Shown piece after piece: positions 1-23,701 of a DNA stretch of 64,000 nt. Under the pieces are notes generated by a model. It was not told the DNA's origin, searched no databases, and saw only the letters and a list, made by a program, of their open reading frames with translations. The stretch covers positions 62,001 to 126,000 of the forward strand of contig VZRR01007600.1 of the NCBI GenBank assembly GCA_013398015.1, read 5' to 3'. A program made the translations under genes and the position numbers. Every line of letters begins with the position of its first letter. Position 1 is the first letter of the stretch. Source of the DNA: Oreocharis arfaki (lineage: Eukaryota > Chordata > Aves > Passeriformes > Paramythiidae).

Positions 1-749
1 CAAAACAGGGTATACTAATCAGGCAAGAAAAAGATGTTGCAAGATTTGAATACTGAAGAACTCATCTACAAATAATACCTTTGAAGATTTAATTTTAAAA
101 GCTGACCTAGGGGAAGTGAAAACTGAACTCACTACTTGAAGTTGTGCATAGGCTGAAATGAAAATGAAAGTGCAGTGAAGTGGTGTGAGCGAATGCATTT
201 TGGCACTGCTCTTTGCCAGACCTTCTGTCTTCACCCCGTGTAATCTTGCAGCTTGCTGTAGAATGAGCATAGACCACAAACAGTGGGGCTGAATGTTTTT
301 TTTTCAGAACTATTACTATTTCTGAAGAAAGTTGAAGTTGTCTGTCAGACAGGAGATAGCATCTGAAAGTCTCAGACTTGGGCCATATTGAAGAAAGATC
401 TGATTTTACGTGATTAAACCAGAGTATAGGTGGATTTTGTTGGTGCTTGGAACAGGCACAAACATCTGATGAGCTTTTCGGGCCTAATTAATGCAAGGGT
501 CTGAAGTAGAAAGTCATTTGGAGATGTGGGAAAAATTATTTGTTTAACATGAGCACTTGGGATTATTTTTATCATGAGCTGCTGTTCTAGGCATTTGTAG
601 ATGAGCAAGCAGTAAGATTTTGAAACAGTTTAAATGTTCGCAGTACTATCCAGCTCTAAATAAGTTATGAATGTCTAGTTTGGATTTGTCAAATACTTGC
701 TGTTTTCCTTTGAGGCATGATTTTTCTTCTCCAACAACACTGTTCACAG
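1..749 (+). other. GNS: GNS intron (3' end only)
   Basis: Sequence upstream of the first GNS exon in the window, expected to be the 3' part of an intron. I looked for the preceding human-type segment (around NYSVDYLTDVL) and did not find it, so the previous exon lies outside the window. No repeat recognised. Confidence 0.8.
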
Positions 750-12139
<11,390 letters not shown>

Positions 12140-12473
12140 GACCCATAAGAGCCTCTTGCAGTGGGCTCCTACTGACCAGTTTCTCCAGTGACTGCAGCAG
12201 GTCTGTCTCTAACTTTCGCTGATTACAGCTGGAAGACTTCTAATGGGCTTTTCAAACCCTGTTTGGAAGGAAACCCCTTGTCTTTAGCTGGTTGCCTTGT
12301 GCAATATATATATTTTACAGCTGAACTCTAACTGTAAATTGTTAGACACAGCTAATCTGTCTTGCTCAGATCGTTGATTACCACCTTTGTCTTTCAAGTA
12401 CCTTTTCATATCACAGGCACAGAGGTGAACCTACGCCTATGAATCTGAACAGTTTATTTTGTTCTAAAAAATC

Positions 12474-12479
12474 AATAAA
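12474..12479 (+). promoter_or_regulatory. GNS: Candidate proximal GNS poly(A) signal AATAAA
   Basis: First canonical hexamer after the stop, 335 nt downstream of the TAA, followed by tgtgtatttgagtcagg, a T/G-rich context suitable for cleavage. It would give a short 3' UTR form. Confidence 0.5.
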
Positions 12480-13688
12480 TGTGTATTTGAGTCAGGTTAG
12501 ATAGGCAGGTGCTATTGCACAGTAATGCTCACCCATATTCAGTGTCACAGACCTTGTTAAAAGCTATGCTTAATTATAGGTTTCCTGTATTGAGCTCCAA
12601 GCTGTAAATGACAATAGCAAACTAGCCCAAAAGAGAGTAGGAGGGTGTTAGTCAAAAGTATAGGATCTGACTAGCAAGTGTTTTGTGCAGAATTAAAACC
12701 CATCTGCTAAATAGTCTCTTCCAATGAGACCCTTTTAGATGAGACCAATGAATTTTGCAGGACAGCGTTGGTAGCTTGCAAAGAAGAATGTAATCTCAGC
12801 CTCCTTCTGGTTTGAAATGCTGGGCTGGGTTACTTTGTACTACTGAAAAACCTCTTAGGGTTTGAGATAGACTGACTTCCTAGTGAGTTAAGAGACTGTT
12901 GAGACTAACAATTATTCAAGTAAGTGTGCCTGTGCTTTGAGCTAACTCTTAAGTCTATTTTTAATACACAAGCAGGAATAATACTAAAATAAACAAAATC
13001 CAACCAGGGCACCACAGTAGAGGTGATCTGTCTCTAACCTCCAGATGTCTTGAATTGTCTAACTTCTTACGTTGATTAGATTCTTGAAGGTAAATTATTT
13101 TGAAAGCAAACTAGCTAAAAATAAATCATAGAATCATTGCTCACTAGACATTAGAGCTATTTTAGGCAGTTTAAGTGCTTCATAGAGTGTTGCTATTTGG
13201 TTGAGACATAACTACTTGGAACCTGCAAAAAGTGGCCTTCACACCAAAAGTCTGCATGTCAGAAGTCACTTGGTTTCCCTCCAAAAGGGTGATGTCTTTT
13301 CAACTTTCTGATTAGGCTTATCTGAAATGCAGCCATCATGTGCACCCAAACTTGAGTATCTTTCTAAATCTTGAAAAACACACAATCTTGCATTACCATA
13401 TAACTTCTGTATAGATTCACTGGCAAAACACCATCTGGAAACACTGAATTGTGAATCTTCTGCAAGACACGTTTTTGTTGCTTGTGGGCAAATCAACTGT
13501 GTTTTCAGGCAAGATAATTCCCTTGTCAAACTGTGGCAAAACTTAGTGTCGTTATTTCACATCTCTTACCCCAGTAGAGAACATGATTATTTCAACTAAT
13601 CATTTAGTAGGCAATGAAGTATGACTCAAAACTGTGAAGGTGCATACCCCAGTGTGCAGATCCACCAACTGGATACAAGCAATGCTAC

Positions 13689-13694
13689 AATAAA
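13689..13694 (+). promoter_or_regulatory. GNS: Candidate intermediate GNS poly(A) signal AATAAA
   Basis: Canonical hexamer within the probable 3' UTR; use unknown. Further hexamers at 12988-12993 and 13120-13125 have weaker surroundings. Confidence 0.3.
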
Positions 13695-14995
13695 ATAAGT
13701 TGAACTTACTTGGCTTTTAATTCTGAGGCACAGAAGTTGTCCTTCATGTAGCTTAGAGTTGCAAACCTGTGGTGGTCTACAGGTTAGATTTTTATAGAAC
13801 TTTTGCTTCAGATCTCTCAGAAGTGACCAAATATTTGGAGAAAAAAATAGCTTGAAAGGTAACTTTTCAGCTGAAGCATCTGTATAAATGCAGAGGGTTT
13901 TGGATATTCAGACTACTTTACTACATGCTTTCAAAAACTCAGGTTTTTTTTTTTCTCAACTACAACTGTAGCTTTATCCTGTTTTTTGTTTCTTAAGCTT
14001 TAGTATTGCTCATCAGCATCCTTCATACACTGTTTTGTCTCTAGAAACAAAACCAAAGTTGTCTTCATGCTCTCAAGGGTTTTCTTGCACACTGAGCTCA
14101 TATAGGTAGTGTTTTGCTTGGAGAATTCTAGCAATTTAGACTTGTTCTTTGTTTAAGCTTCATTTTGGTAGCTGTGTGGAGGCTAGTATGAAATACATTG
14201 ACTGCTGCACATTAAACCCTCATCAGTCCTATCAAATCTGGGTCGTTATATCAAGTTTCTGCTTAAGTTTCAGTGCATTCTTAATAGAAAAAAAACTTTG
14301 TTATGGGTACAGAAATGTAACTCTAATACAATCTTTTCTTCAAGTGATTTTAAGCCCTGACAAGGACCCTTTCTTTTGAATGATTTATTTTTTGCCTAAT
14401 TAATAATATGAAAGTTGAAAGAATTGATGCAGATTATTCAGTATGAGTGACCAGATATTTTACCCAAATTAATACTCTTGCTATCTGCACCTACCTGTAA
14501 AGCATTTTGTAACAAGGCTCAGTAACTTAATGTACTCACTGTCAGAGAACCACACTATACTTGAAATCTGGCATAGGTTGTAAATGTTGTATTAAATTGA
14601 AATTCAGAATGAAATTAATCAGTCCTTACTTAGTGGTTCAGGAAAATATTTGATTTGCTCCCACTTTTGATAAAGACTTAAGAATTGTTAAGCAGATAGT
14701 TGAAGGAAGAATAGGAACCAAGAGCTGCCTGCCTTCCGTTGCTTTTAGAGCAGTTTATCACTTGTGTCTGTTGCCATAAAGCAGTTAATTCTGAATATTT
14801 TACAGCCTCAAATTAACAGTATTAGTTCTTATCCTTGATAATTAAAAAAAACTATGAAGGATCTTTGACTCTTATCCAGATCTAATTCCCAACTAAGTTA
14901 TTTTAAAATTAAATGGTCTTTCTGTATATTCCATTTCATGTGCTATCTGACCATGGCTGGATCTGTACCATTCATGTTAAATGTACAGAGTTTTA

Positions 14996-15001
14996 AATAA
15001 A
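14996..15001 (+). promoter_or_regulatory. GNS: Candidate main distal GNS poly(A) signal AATAAA
   Basis: Hexamer followed about 30-50 nt later by gttgagataaaatgtgatcatgtttttt-like T/G-rich sequence, the expected downstream element. It would end a 3' UTR of about 2.9 kb. Confidence 0.5.
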
Positions 15002-17127
15002 GGGCCTTACTGGTACAGAATTGAGTTGAGATAAAATGTGATCATGTTTTTTACTTTTCTAAAAAATCATTATTATCAAAAGCAGAGCTGTGAATTTTTA
15101 ATGATCTGATCTGGTAAAGTAGATACTATACAGGGAGAAATACAATTAATTAACTTCATTATGTTACCCTAAAGCAAACCAACATTCATTATCATCACTT
15201 CAGCTTAAGTGAATACAGCCAGAATAAGCCCCTGCTTACCCAGCCCAGGCTCACAAAAGTGGGCTTCTTCATTTTGGGGAATGAAGCTGCAGCAGGGACC
15301 TGTACATGGAAACACACACCTGAAGCAGGTATAATACCTTTTCAACCAAGCTGAATCAGTCTCAAATTTATCAAACTGAATACAGTATTTCAAGATAATG
15401 AAACAGCTATCAGTTATTGTGATTCAATTAAAATTAATTTTCTTTGTATGACTCTCTGTATGTGAGCATACTTTGCTGTAGCATGTTGTGAGCATATTTC
15501 TGCTGTTCTGAACGTCTTTAGAAAGTGCCCTTCCAGAGGACCCTGTTCACTGCTGCACTTTTGAAGAAAGAAAAAATAAACTGCCTATCAAACTTCCTAT
15601 CTTTGTTACTGAGCTTGAGTTAAACCTTCCTACAGGAATAAGCTGTGTCACATGTCTAATGGCCGAATTCCTATTTTATAAGCCTTTAAAAGCCTCTGCT
15701 TTACTGCCCTGCTACCTAACAAGGGCTACTTCATATGGCCACAGGGAACCTTGCTGCAGTGTCAAGCAGGGCACCGCCTGACTGCTTTGCACCGGGAAGA
15801 AACCCTGAGGTGAGGGAACAAATTGAAAGGCAACCTGTACTTGCATTTCCTTGGAAACTGGTGTAGTTGAATAGATGGAAAACAGAAAGCACAATGGAGA
15901 AACTGCTGTTTATAATTAAGACCACTGTGTGCTGCCCCCGGAAAGAGGAAGAATAAAATCCCATGCATGGCTTTTTCCAAAATGGGAACTGTGACCAACG
16001 AGATCCATGCTACTTACTCACCTTACTCCCTGTTACAGAGTTGAATTTCTTTGATGCTGTTTAAAAATACTACGTAACTTTCCTGAACTGCAGAAGAAGG
16101 TGACTTGGTACACTTTTAACCTATTTTAGTCTGAAGCTTTCACAAGCTATTAAAACATGTATTTCTGCATTTTATTTGCATTTCATCTTAACCAGGTGCT
16201 ATCAGTTTCATTTCTCCTTCAGCAAGGAGGGGTAGCAGTGTTCCATTAAGTAGACAAAAATATTTAATAGCTGCCTGAAACATTGCTATCTTTCTTTTGA
16301 TGTTCCAGCTTATGTAAACTATAAAGTTTAATGCAGCACCACAAAAAAGGGCAGCTCTGTATTACTGAGATAGACATTCCCAGCACTGACAGCCCAAATG
16401 CCATTACTGTCAGGGTCATGGAAGCTTCCTCCATCACCGTGTTGTTAATTTCTAAGACCAAGCCATGTTTGTAAAGAAAAGTGGTGTTACAAGGCTAAAG
16501 AAATTACCTGTTTTAGAAAAAGACATACACAGCATTGATACTTCATTCAAGGGATGGGGCAGGGGAATTCCACGATTAGAAAGAAAGGGCACTGCCAATA
16601 TATTACTTTCCAGATGCTGCTGTAGTCAGATTCAGCTGTCAGTATTTTGATAATATCCACCAGACTGTGTCTAAAGCTATGGTCCAGTAATTACTCACAA
16701 ATCTCAATGTAATCAGTGTCTGCTTTCTCAAGGTGTTAAAGCTGCCAAAACCCACCCATTTTGTAAAAACAGGAATAAGGGGAACTTGATAGAACACAAC
16801 TGAATCACCTCCTTCCTCGTTTTTCCTGTGCAAGTTCTAGGGAAAAGCCAGCTCCCTGACTCTTGCTTGGCAAGAATGACCTTGTAGATTCCTATGGGTT
16901 GGCAGCAAAGGCATCAAGGATGAGACTAAAGATTCATGGCGATATTCTCATGCTGTTGATGAAAATCAGTGAAAGCATCAGTGGAACTCACATGATCTAC
17001 CTTTCTGTCCTGAGGGTTCTGCCATGTTACCAGCTAACTAAAACGGGCAGTAGATGAAAGAAAAACATTACAATGACTGATCCAAACCAAGAACATAACC
17101 TTTCTCCAACATTAAAATCCTGAGCTA

Positions 17128-17133
17128 AATAAA
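17128..17133 (+). promoter_or_regulatory. Poly(A)-type hexamer AATAAA with GT-rich downstream sequence
   Basis: AATAAA followed by gtgttgtgggtttgtttgag, a strong-looking T/G-rich downstream element. It could end an extended GNS 3' UTR (about 5 kb) or an unannotated + strand transcript. Sequence evidence only. Confidence 0.3.
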
Positions 17134-19179
17134 GTGTTGTGGGTTTGTTTGAGCTGTGCTGTTTTAAAATAATACCAAAAACATGTAAGTTTTACGCTAA
17201 AGGACTAACCACGTTTTTTACTGGATACCTGCTTAAGTGTTTTTCTTCTCTGCTTTTACAGTGTTCAAATTAACAAGGCAAAAACCTCACAAAAGTATTT
17301 CAAGTCTTTTGAAATTGCATAGTAACTTCAAAAGCTTCTCTGTCGAGTATTAAAGAAAAAACACCAGCAGCAATTAAGCCCCACCTTTATAGAAAAGAGC
17401 ATCCTCCCACCTGCGGGCTGCTCCAGGCTCTGAAACAGCACAGTGCACATGACCAATCCTAGACCTACTGTTCAACAAAACACACTTAGTGTTAAGTCTG
17501 TTAACTTCCTGGCAACATTCCTCCAATACATCTTTTATTTACATAGACTGAACTAAAGTACGTTTTTTTAATGAGTGAACTGCATTTTCACTCAGCCTTG
17601 TTTACATTTAAAAATGAGTGCTGTCACTTGGCAACAGGTGCTGAAAGATACTCTGTACAAGTTATGCTGCCCTTCTGTGCCAGTATTACTAAAAACCCAC
17701 AGGTTCTGAGTGCAAGTGCTCCTTAGACAAACCAGAGCAGATAAAAATACAGAAGTGTCTAACATCTACTTGCTTACATCTATGGAAAAATGTTAGGAGC
17801 AAAGAGGGCAGATTCTGAAAGTACCAGCTGACAAGTTTAGATTAAAAGAACTGTCTAGGATTACTGGCACACAGAAAGCACCTGTTCATCTGAAGGGAGA
17901 GCTTCAGAGCCAGCGTTCTAATGCAACAACTAAGCCTGGGGAAAAAAACGAGAGGCTGAGCTTCGCTGTCATAAAATATACTGGCCTTCTAATTCCTCCT
18001 GAGACATGCTGGAAACAGCTGAAATGTCTGATCACATTCCAGATTCTGTATTTAAAGAGAGAAATCTTAGACCTGTAATGCTATTTTCTCTCATGCTATG
18101 TGTGAAGCCACAATGCTAAATTTAGGTTTATAGAGTTAATGACGGGGGTTTTGCACTCTGCTTCTCTCATGGGTAGTTGCGGTAAAGTGAAGGCAAAACA
18201 GACGTACCTGATCTGTAATATCCTATCTTATTTATATGGAAAATGCACTCAAGAAAGACAGTACTTTATATAGCATTGTGAAAAGTTATATTTGGCAACA
18301 CAGAGCATTTGCAGGATTAATCCTTGGATTTTAAAAAAACACTTCAAAATTCCAGTTGTGAACACTGCCCTATCCAAAAGTTGTAAAGGGAAAGGTAGAG
18401 AACAGAAAGTGCAATAAAAAGACAGTTTTTAAAAAGCACCTTTGAGGAAAGCAGGAAGGAAACAGCTTGAGAAGCCATTTGCTGGTACTGGGTGCCTCAG
18501 TGCAAGGTGCTGGGCTGGGTCCCTTTCAGGCCTACGCTGCTACAACTGAAAACACTTCTAATTGCAGCTTGCACAAGGGCAAACAAGAACGCTCCCGAAT
18601 TACCTCTCACCTTGCTAGCACGTAACACAAGTAGGTGCTTTTCAGACAAACGTCCTGGCCTATGCAGTATTTCCTTGAAAAACACCACAAAGCTAGTGCC
18701 AGCAGCCAGGCTCGGCATCTGAAGTGCTTGGCTCAAACGGCTCTGAGTTGGGCGTTGCCTACTTCTCCATACTGGTTACTGCAGCAACCTTTTACCCACT
18801 CACACATCAAGAGGAAAATAATTCCTCCAGAATAGGTAAGTCCTCAGTTCACAGCACTAGACCTGTGTTTGAAACAGCAGATCACTGTGTCTCTCCTCTG
18901 TCTGGCTTGAATTTTCACCACAGTCCCTGCTTCTTGACCAAGCAGATGTAGCAGATGCGTAACTTTACCCACTTGGAAGTCATCCACTTGCCTTCGTCAT
19001 CAGCAGGAAGAGACTCTGAACCTTTCAGTTGTCCTGGAAGGATCCTTTCTCCACTGTAGCTTTTTATTCACTTGATCCAGCTAAGGCAGGAGGTGACTTC
19101 TCAAAATGGCACCAAATTAATTTTGAAGTAGATGTAAGGAAAAAGACAACACTGGAGTAGAAAGTTGAAGTAACAGGAC

Positions 19180-19185
19180 TTTATT
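19180..19185 (-). promoter_or_regulatory. Minus-strand AATAAA in intergenic DNA
   Basis: On the - strand the context reads ctctggaataaagtcctg followed by ttacttcaactttctac. It could be a distal RASSF3 end or the end of a separate - strand transcript. Sequence evidence only. Confidence 0.25.
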
Positions 19186-20828
19186 CCAGAGATACTAGTA
19201 ATGAGGTATTATCTTTTTTCTTTTTCAAAAGCATTTGTTAAACTGGTACTTCCGACTAAATTAAGGATTCTGAGGAGCTTTCAGGCTCAAGCTAAAAGTA
19301 TACAGACTTTTAGGAGTTTTTATTTTCTGAAACGAATACAAACACAAAATTGCCATAATCCTAGACAGTTTTATTCCTTATTAGTCTGAGCTATACTAAC
19401 ATCTCTCTACATGAATGTATGAATATGGCACTAGTCAGCATTGTTTTGCTCAAAATTCACTTGTTTAAAAAAAGTGTTTCTATTTTCCAGTTTTATAGGA
19501 GAAACAGTTTCTCCTGCATATGAACTTAAACAGAGTAATTTATTTGCTCCTGCAAGATGAAAAGTGTAAGAAAAGTTTTGAAAGCACAGTTATTTCCCAA
19601 CAAATTCAGGTATGCTATTGAACATTAAAATGAAGGAGGAGAACATGGAACTGAACAGTTCTAGATCAATGGGAGATGGTAAAAAGTGAAGGTTTTTTTT
19701 TGTCAGCATTCAGCTGACAAAACTTCCAAGGACTGCAGGGGGAAATCCCCATGCTGGGAACCTGGCAAGGAAAGAAAACGGTTCTATACTCAGGCACTCA
19801 GGAGGAGGGCAGGAAGGGAATGGAGTCTGATGGGGTTTTTTGCAAATGTTAAAAAATTTCAGTGCTAAAAATTCAGTCTGCAGGAAGACAAAGCAGACTG
19901 ACAATCTGTCCGTCCCTGCCATGGAGAGGAGTGGCCCCACTGCTCCACAGACAGTGCTGCTGTCGGTCTCTGGAAGGATGATTCTAGCCCTGATCCAGCC
20001 AGAACACATGAGGTTTCTTTTGCCAAGCTGTATTTCTAGTGGTACATAACAGCCACAGGCAGAGCCCAGTGACACGTGTGGTCAGCAGCTTTGGTGACTC
20101 CCGGATCTTTAAGGCTTTTATCCATCCCACCCTGCCTGAGGGCTGAAATATTTGCCATTTGCAGGCCTTACTAAGTGCAAACACAGCCCTACTGTGGTTG
20201 TGGCACACACCAAGCCGTGAGGTCTCACATAAACCAGCTTCAAGGTACTGGCTGAGCCACTGCCATCTCCTCTGCTGGGAGGCCACAGTGCCCAGGGAAG
20301 TGCCACAGAGACCAAAGCAAACAGCTCAGCAGCTCCCTCCTGCCAATTCAATCAGGGAGGAATAAACCAGTGGTTTCTTGAAACCAGTTTTAAGAAACAC
20401 AAAGTAAGTAACCAGAAAATTAAACATGGACGAGAAGAAAACCACTAAAAAGCCATTAAAGACAAAAAGGAGTGAAAAGCATGTCCCGGGGAGGGAAGGC
20501 CAGGGTATCACCTCCAGCCCTGGGATATTGGCCTCGTTTCTGCAAGGTGTTTTTAAGAGAAGGAAACCACTCACCCCTGGGCTGTCCCACGAGCACCACT
20601 GCGCTCCCCCTACGGAGGGGTCAGCTCCATGAGCCCTGCCACGCTCAGCCCCCTCCCTCTCTCCCACGCAAACCCTCATTTGTGCTAAAGGCCAGCTGTT
20701 TCTGGCCACAGGACTTACACTGCTGCTTTACAAGGAAATCCATTTGGCCTCAAAGTGATCACACCACCATCGTCAGGTAAAGGAAGAATCAAACACACGT
20801 CATGTAACCAAGTATAGCCAACTTCAAC

Positions 20829-20834
20829 TTTAAT
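20829..20834 (-). promoter_or_regulatory. RASSF3: Candidate distal RASSF3 poly(A) signal ATTAAA
   Basis: On the - strand: ccattattaaagttgaagtt, followed at about 30-45 nt by gacgtgtgtttgatt, a GT-rich downstream element. Best candidate for the transcript end. Confidence 0.5.
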
Positions 20835-21231
20835 AATGGAACCATCACTTTTTTTGCCATTTCAGTAATAACTTTAAGGGGAATAAAAACCTCCCTACAA
20901 AAATAAAACTAAGCTTGTTAAAATTATAAATAGTTTAAATGTTTGTATTTAAAGACATACATTTTAATGTTTCCCTGCATTTCCCCTCCCTCATCATTTA
21001 ATCATTCTGGTACCATCATATAATGACAAGAAAACAGTTTTGCAACAAAAGCTTTGACAGTTCAATTTGATGCTAAAATTAAAAAAAGATAAAACTGACC
21101 AGGCATGACCATTTCTTTTAAATTAAAGCTGCTGTAACTGCCAGTGTGTAGAACAAAAAAGAAGAAAATTAACTCCACACACGACATCTTACAATAATTA
21201 ACTGTGGACTAAGACAAAATTAAAATAAAAG

Positions 21232-21237
21232 TTTATT
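21232..21237 (-). promoter_or_regulatory. RASSF3: Candidate RASSF3 poly(A) signal AATAAA beside G-rich run
   Basis: On the - strand the hexamer comes 5 nt after the G-rich run at 21243-21267 and is followed by cttttattttaattttgtc, a T-rich stretch. Would give a 3' UTR of about 2.3 kb. Confidence 0.45.
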
Positions 21238-21242
21238 TTGGT

Positions 21243-21267
21243 CCCCCACCCCCATCCCCTTCACCCC
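21243..21267 (-). promoter_or_regulatory. RASSF3: Potential RNA G-quadruplex in RASSF3 3' UTR
   Basis: Read on the - strand, four runs of G (4, 4, 5, 5) are separated by loops of 4, 2 and 1 nt: GGGG-TGAA-GGGG-AT-GGGGG-T-GGGGG. This satisfies the usual G-quadruplex pattern with four-layer tracts. It lies directly upstream of a poly(A) hexamer on the same strand, so it would be in the RASSF3 mRNA. Confidence 0.7.
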
Positions 21268-22776
21268 AAATCAAGACTCATAGTGCATTACAACACTGAT
21301 TGAGGTTTTTGGCTAAAGTAAATGCAGATGTGCCTACTTAAAAAGACTGATAGTTTAGTTCAAGTAAAACCAAAATTCACATATTTTTATACTCACCTTT
21401 AAAACTCAAACAGTGTTTATATTTGAGCAACAAATGGTTCAATATTGACAGCGATTATGCAATGATTACATAGCTATGGGCAGATACATAAATTAAGATG
21501 TTAACAGAATACCCACCAACATGCTGCTGCATTCCTAGAAAAACAAATTGTAACAAAACACAAAAGCATTCCCTGAACCATTATAAAGTGTCTCACTTGA
21601 GGATAATGTTACTAACTCACACATGCACTACAATGTTACATGTGAAATTAAAAAAACAAACAAGATATGCCTTAGATATATCTTATAGTTAGTCCTACTC
21701 TTAATTTCTCTTAACCTTTTAAAACATTATGATTGTCTCATAAGCTTGCAAATTCTTTTTACCTAAAAAACTTGTGAAGAGTTTTTAAAAGAATCTTACT
21801 AAAGAAAGGAAACAAAGGCACAAGTACATAAAATTAAGGGGAAGAACAGAAGCATCTTGGAGTTTCACACAGTATCCATTAGATGTCACCAAAGTTTTAA
21901 CAATTCCTTGGGAATTTAAAACTAAGAGTTTAAGAACAGAGGGGGAGGAAAACCCCACCACAACTTCGGCTGCTCTTCAATCCTTAGCACTCTTCCACTC
22001 CCCCACCCCCCAGTACAGAACTCATTTCCTCTCTGGCATGATAATGACTACAGTATCAGTCACTCAAATGTGCCTCATGCTTCCATGCTTCTATTGCACA
22101 CCCACTTCTTTGGTTTCTTTTGAACATGCTTTTTTAGATAAATAACTCTGAAAGAACAACAACTATATTTACACTAAAGTAAAAAGTTTTCTTGCTACAT
22201 TTTTCCTACTTTTAAATCAAGTAAATCAGCAGTCTGCAGAATTTGGTAATCAGTCTTTCAATTAAAAGAGTTTAAAAACCATAAGGAAAAAACCTTTTGA
22301 ATTATTAAAAGCAAGAGTTACTAAGCTCAGTCATCAACATAGACAATAAATATTAACTTTCTGCAGGGCTGGAAATCTGAGTAAGAAATTCTACTTTCTT
22401 TGCCTGACTGAGCCTTTAACAAAGAAAGAAGCAGAGGAAGCTATTTCTATCTTTCAGATATGATAATTTAATATTATCCAGCCTAAAAATGGATCACTGA
22501 GCCAGAGGAAAGACCTGACTTACGATAAAAACCAAATGCATCTGTAGTTGTAGCTTATGTCTGAGCCCTCGCTAGACAGGTATTTCTCACAGAGTTATCT
22601 GAGACATGGACCACTTTTCAGAATTCCAGTAAGCAGCTTTTTAGGTTTGCCACACTTTTCAAACCCTGACTATGCCTTTATGGAATCAGCTTCTCCAAAA
22701 GGGACCTGTATGTGCAGCTCCATTTCTATTCTCACTTACCTTTTACTTCTTGTTCCTTCCCACTATTTCTATTATC

Positions 22777-22782
22777 TTTATT
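22777..22782 (-). promoter_or_regulatory. RASSF3: Candidate proximal RASSF3 poly(A) signal AATAAA
   Basis: Canonical hexamer on the - strand 770 nt after the stop codon; would give a short 3' UTR. Use unknown. Confidence 0.35.
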
Positions 22783-23551
22783 TCTTTTCCAGTGTGGATT
22801 TACGCAGTTAAAAACCATAAAACTTATTCATAATATTATAACATATTTAAACTTTAACCTTGTAGAATTAGTATTTCAACTTTCCTCTGTGTAAATACTA
22901 TTTTCATTTAAAACCTCCTCTGTCAGCTATTAAGAGTTCTTCTCCCTCAACTCTTACCTTCTTTTCAACTTTCTCTTTACCTTCTTCAGAAAGACCACTT
23001 TAAAGCTTTCCACAAATTTCACAGTACAAACCACAAGATCTCATATGCCTTCCAGCTATAACAGTTCTCTCACAAATTATACAGTAACTATTTGAAAACA
23101 GAAAGGTAGTGCAAATCAATTTCATCTCTAAGATAGTGCTCCAACTAATTCTCATCCAAATGGCTTTAATTAAATTTTTTTTAACCCATCAATTTGCACA
23201 TCCTTACTTGTAAAGATACCATTAAGCAAAGAAGGAAAAAACATAAAATCTTATTTCATAGATTTCATAGCATCCTAGGAAATTGCTTACAGTTTCACAG
23301 CTTGCACCAAGATAACTTGGGAAACTCCCTAGGCACACAGAGGGTTGCAAACTGATGTACAAACATGCAGAATCCCTTACTTGTGGGTGCAAGATGCTAA
23401 GTGACCTGGCTTATGGAACTAAGTCTACCCTGGCATCACAAAACAGTCTTCTGAATAAAGAAAACTACTCTCTGCTTTTCTTTGTACGTTGGGTTTGGCA
23501 TGCTCTATTGACATTTGGAAGCGCGTTTTCCTGAGAGTCCTTTGGCCCCTT

Positions 23552-23701
23552 TTAGCCAGGTTTCAGCACTCCCCGGAGGGCTTCTTCAAGTTTGCCCCTG
23601 TAAGCTGCGTAGCGGCTCTTCAAGATCTGCAGTTGGTCATTCTCCTCTTTGTCCAGTATGCGCAAGAAGTTTTGCAGTTCAGGAATACTAAAAGCTTCCC
23701 A
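23552..23701 (-). CDS. RASSF3: RASSF3 terminal coding exon, SARAH domain
   Basis: On the - strand, acceptor tgtctttccag then 49 codons WEAFSIPELQNFLRILDKE.. to ..YRGKLEEALRGVLKPG and TAA (23554-23552). This is the SARAH helix with its heptad-like hydrophobic spacing (F, L, F, L, I, L). The end lines up with human LREVWKPD, with Gly as last residue. Confidence 0.96.
   Translation of the reverse strand, partial: WEAFSIPELQNFLRILDKEENDQLQILKSRYAAYRGKLEEALRGVLKPG

Larger units (their letters stand above)
12140..15025 (+). other. GNS: Probable GNS 3' UTR
   Basis: About 2.9 kb of AT-rich non-coding sequence after the GNS stop with several AATAAA hexamers on the sense strand (12474, 12988, 13120, 13689, 14996). 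The proposed end follows the hexamer at 14996, which is followed by a T/G-rich stretch. A 3' UTR of around 3 kb fits what I recall for mammalian GNS transcripts. The boundary is inferred; RNA data are absent. Confidence 0.6.
15026..20805. other. Intergenic region between convergent GNS and RASSF3
   Basis: About 5.8 kb between the proposed 3' ends. No exon, RNA gene or transposable element was recognised. Small frames are scattered on both strands (15712-15998, 16264-16461 and 16863-17057 among them) without recognisable homology. Additional poly(A)-type hexamers lie at 17128-17133 (+) and 19180-19185 (-), so longer forms of either neighbour or a non-coding transcript are possible. 18480-20700 is somewhat richer in G+C than the UTRs flanking it. 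Confidence 0.6.
20806..23551 (-). other. RASSF3: Probable RASSF3 3' UTR
   Basis: About 2.7 kb of AT-rich sequence downstream of the RASSF3 stop, read on the - strand. It carries candidate poly(A) signals at 22777-22782, 21232-21237 and 20829-20834, several ATTTA-type AU-rich motifs (for example near 20920-20945) and a G-rich run at 21243-21267. No transposable element seen, which is usual for a conserved 3' UTR. Length is in the range I recall for mammalian RASSF3 (inferred). Confidence 0.6.

Noticed and set aside
13120..13140. Possible CR1 octamer tail (aatcatagaatcattg)
   Set aside because: Only about 16 bp and no CR1 body beside it.
16264..17057. Pair of intergenic frames (16264-16461 on -, 16863-17057 on +) considered as exons of an unknown gene
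   Set aside because: No homology recognised, no clear splice-site support, and lengths typical of chance frames.
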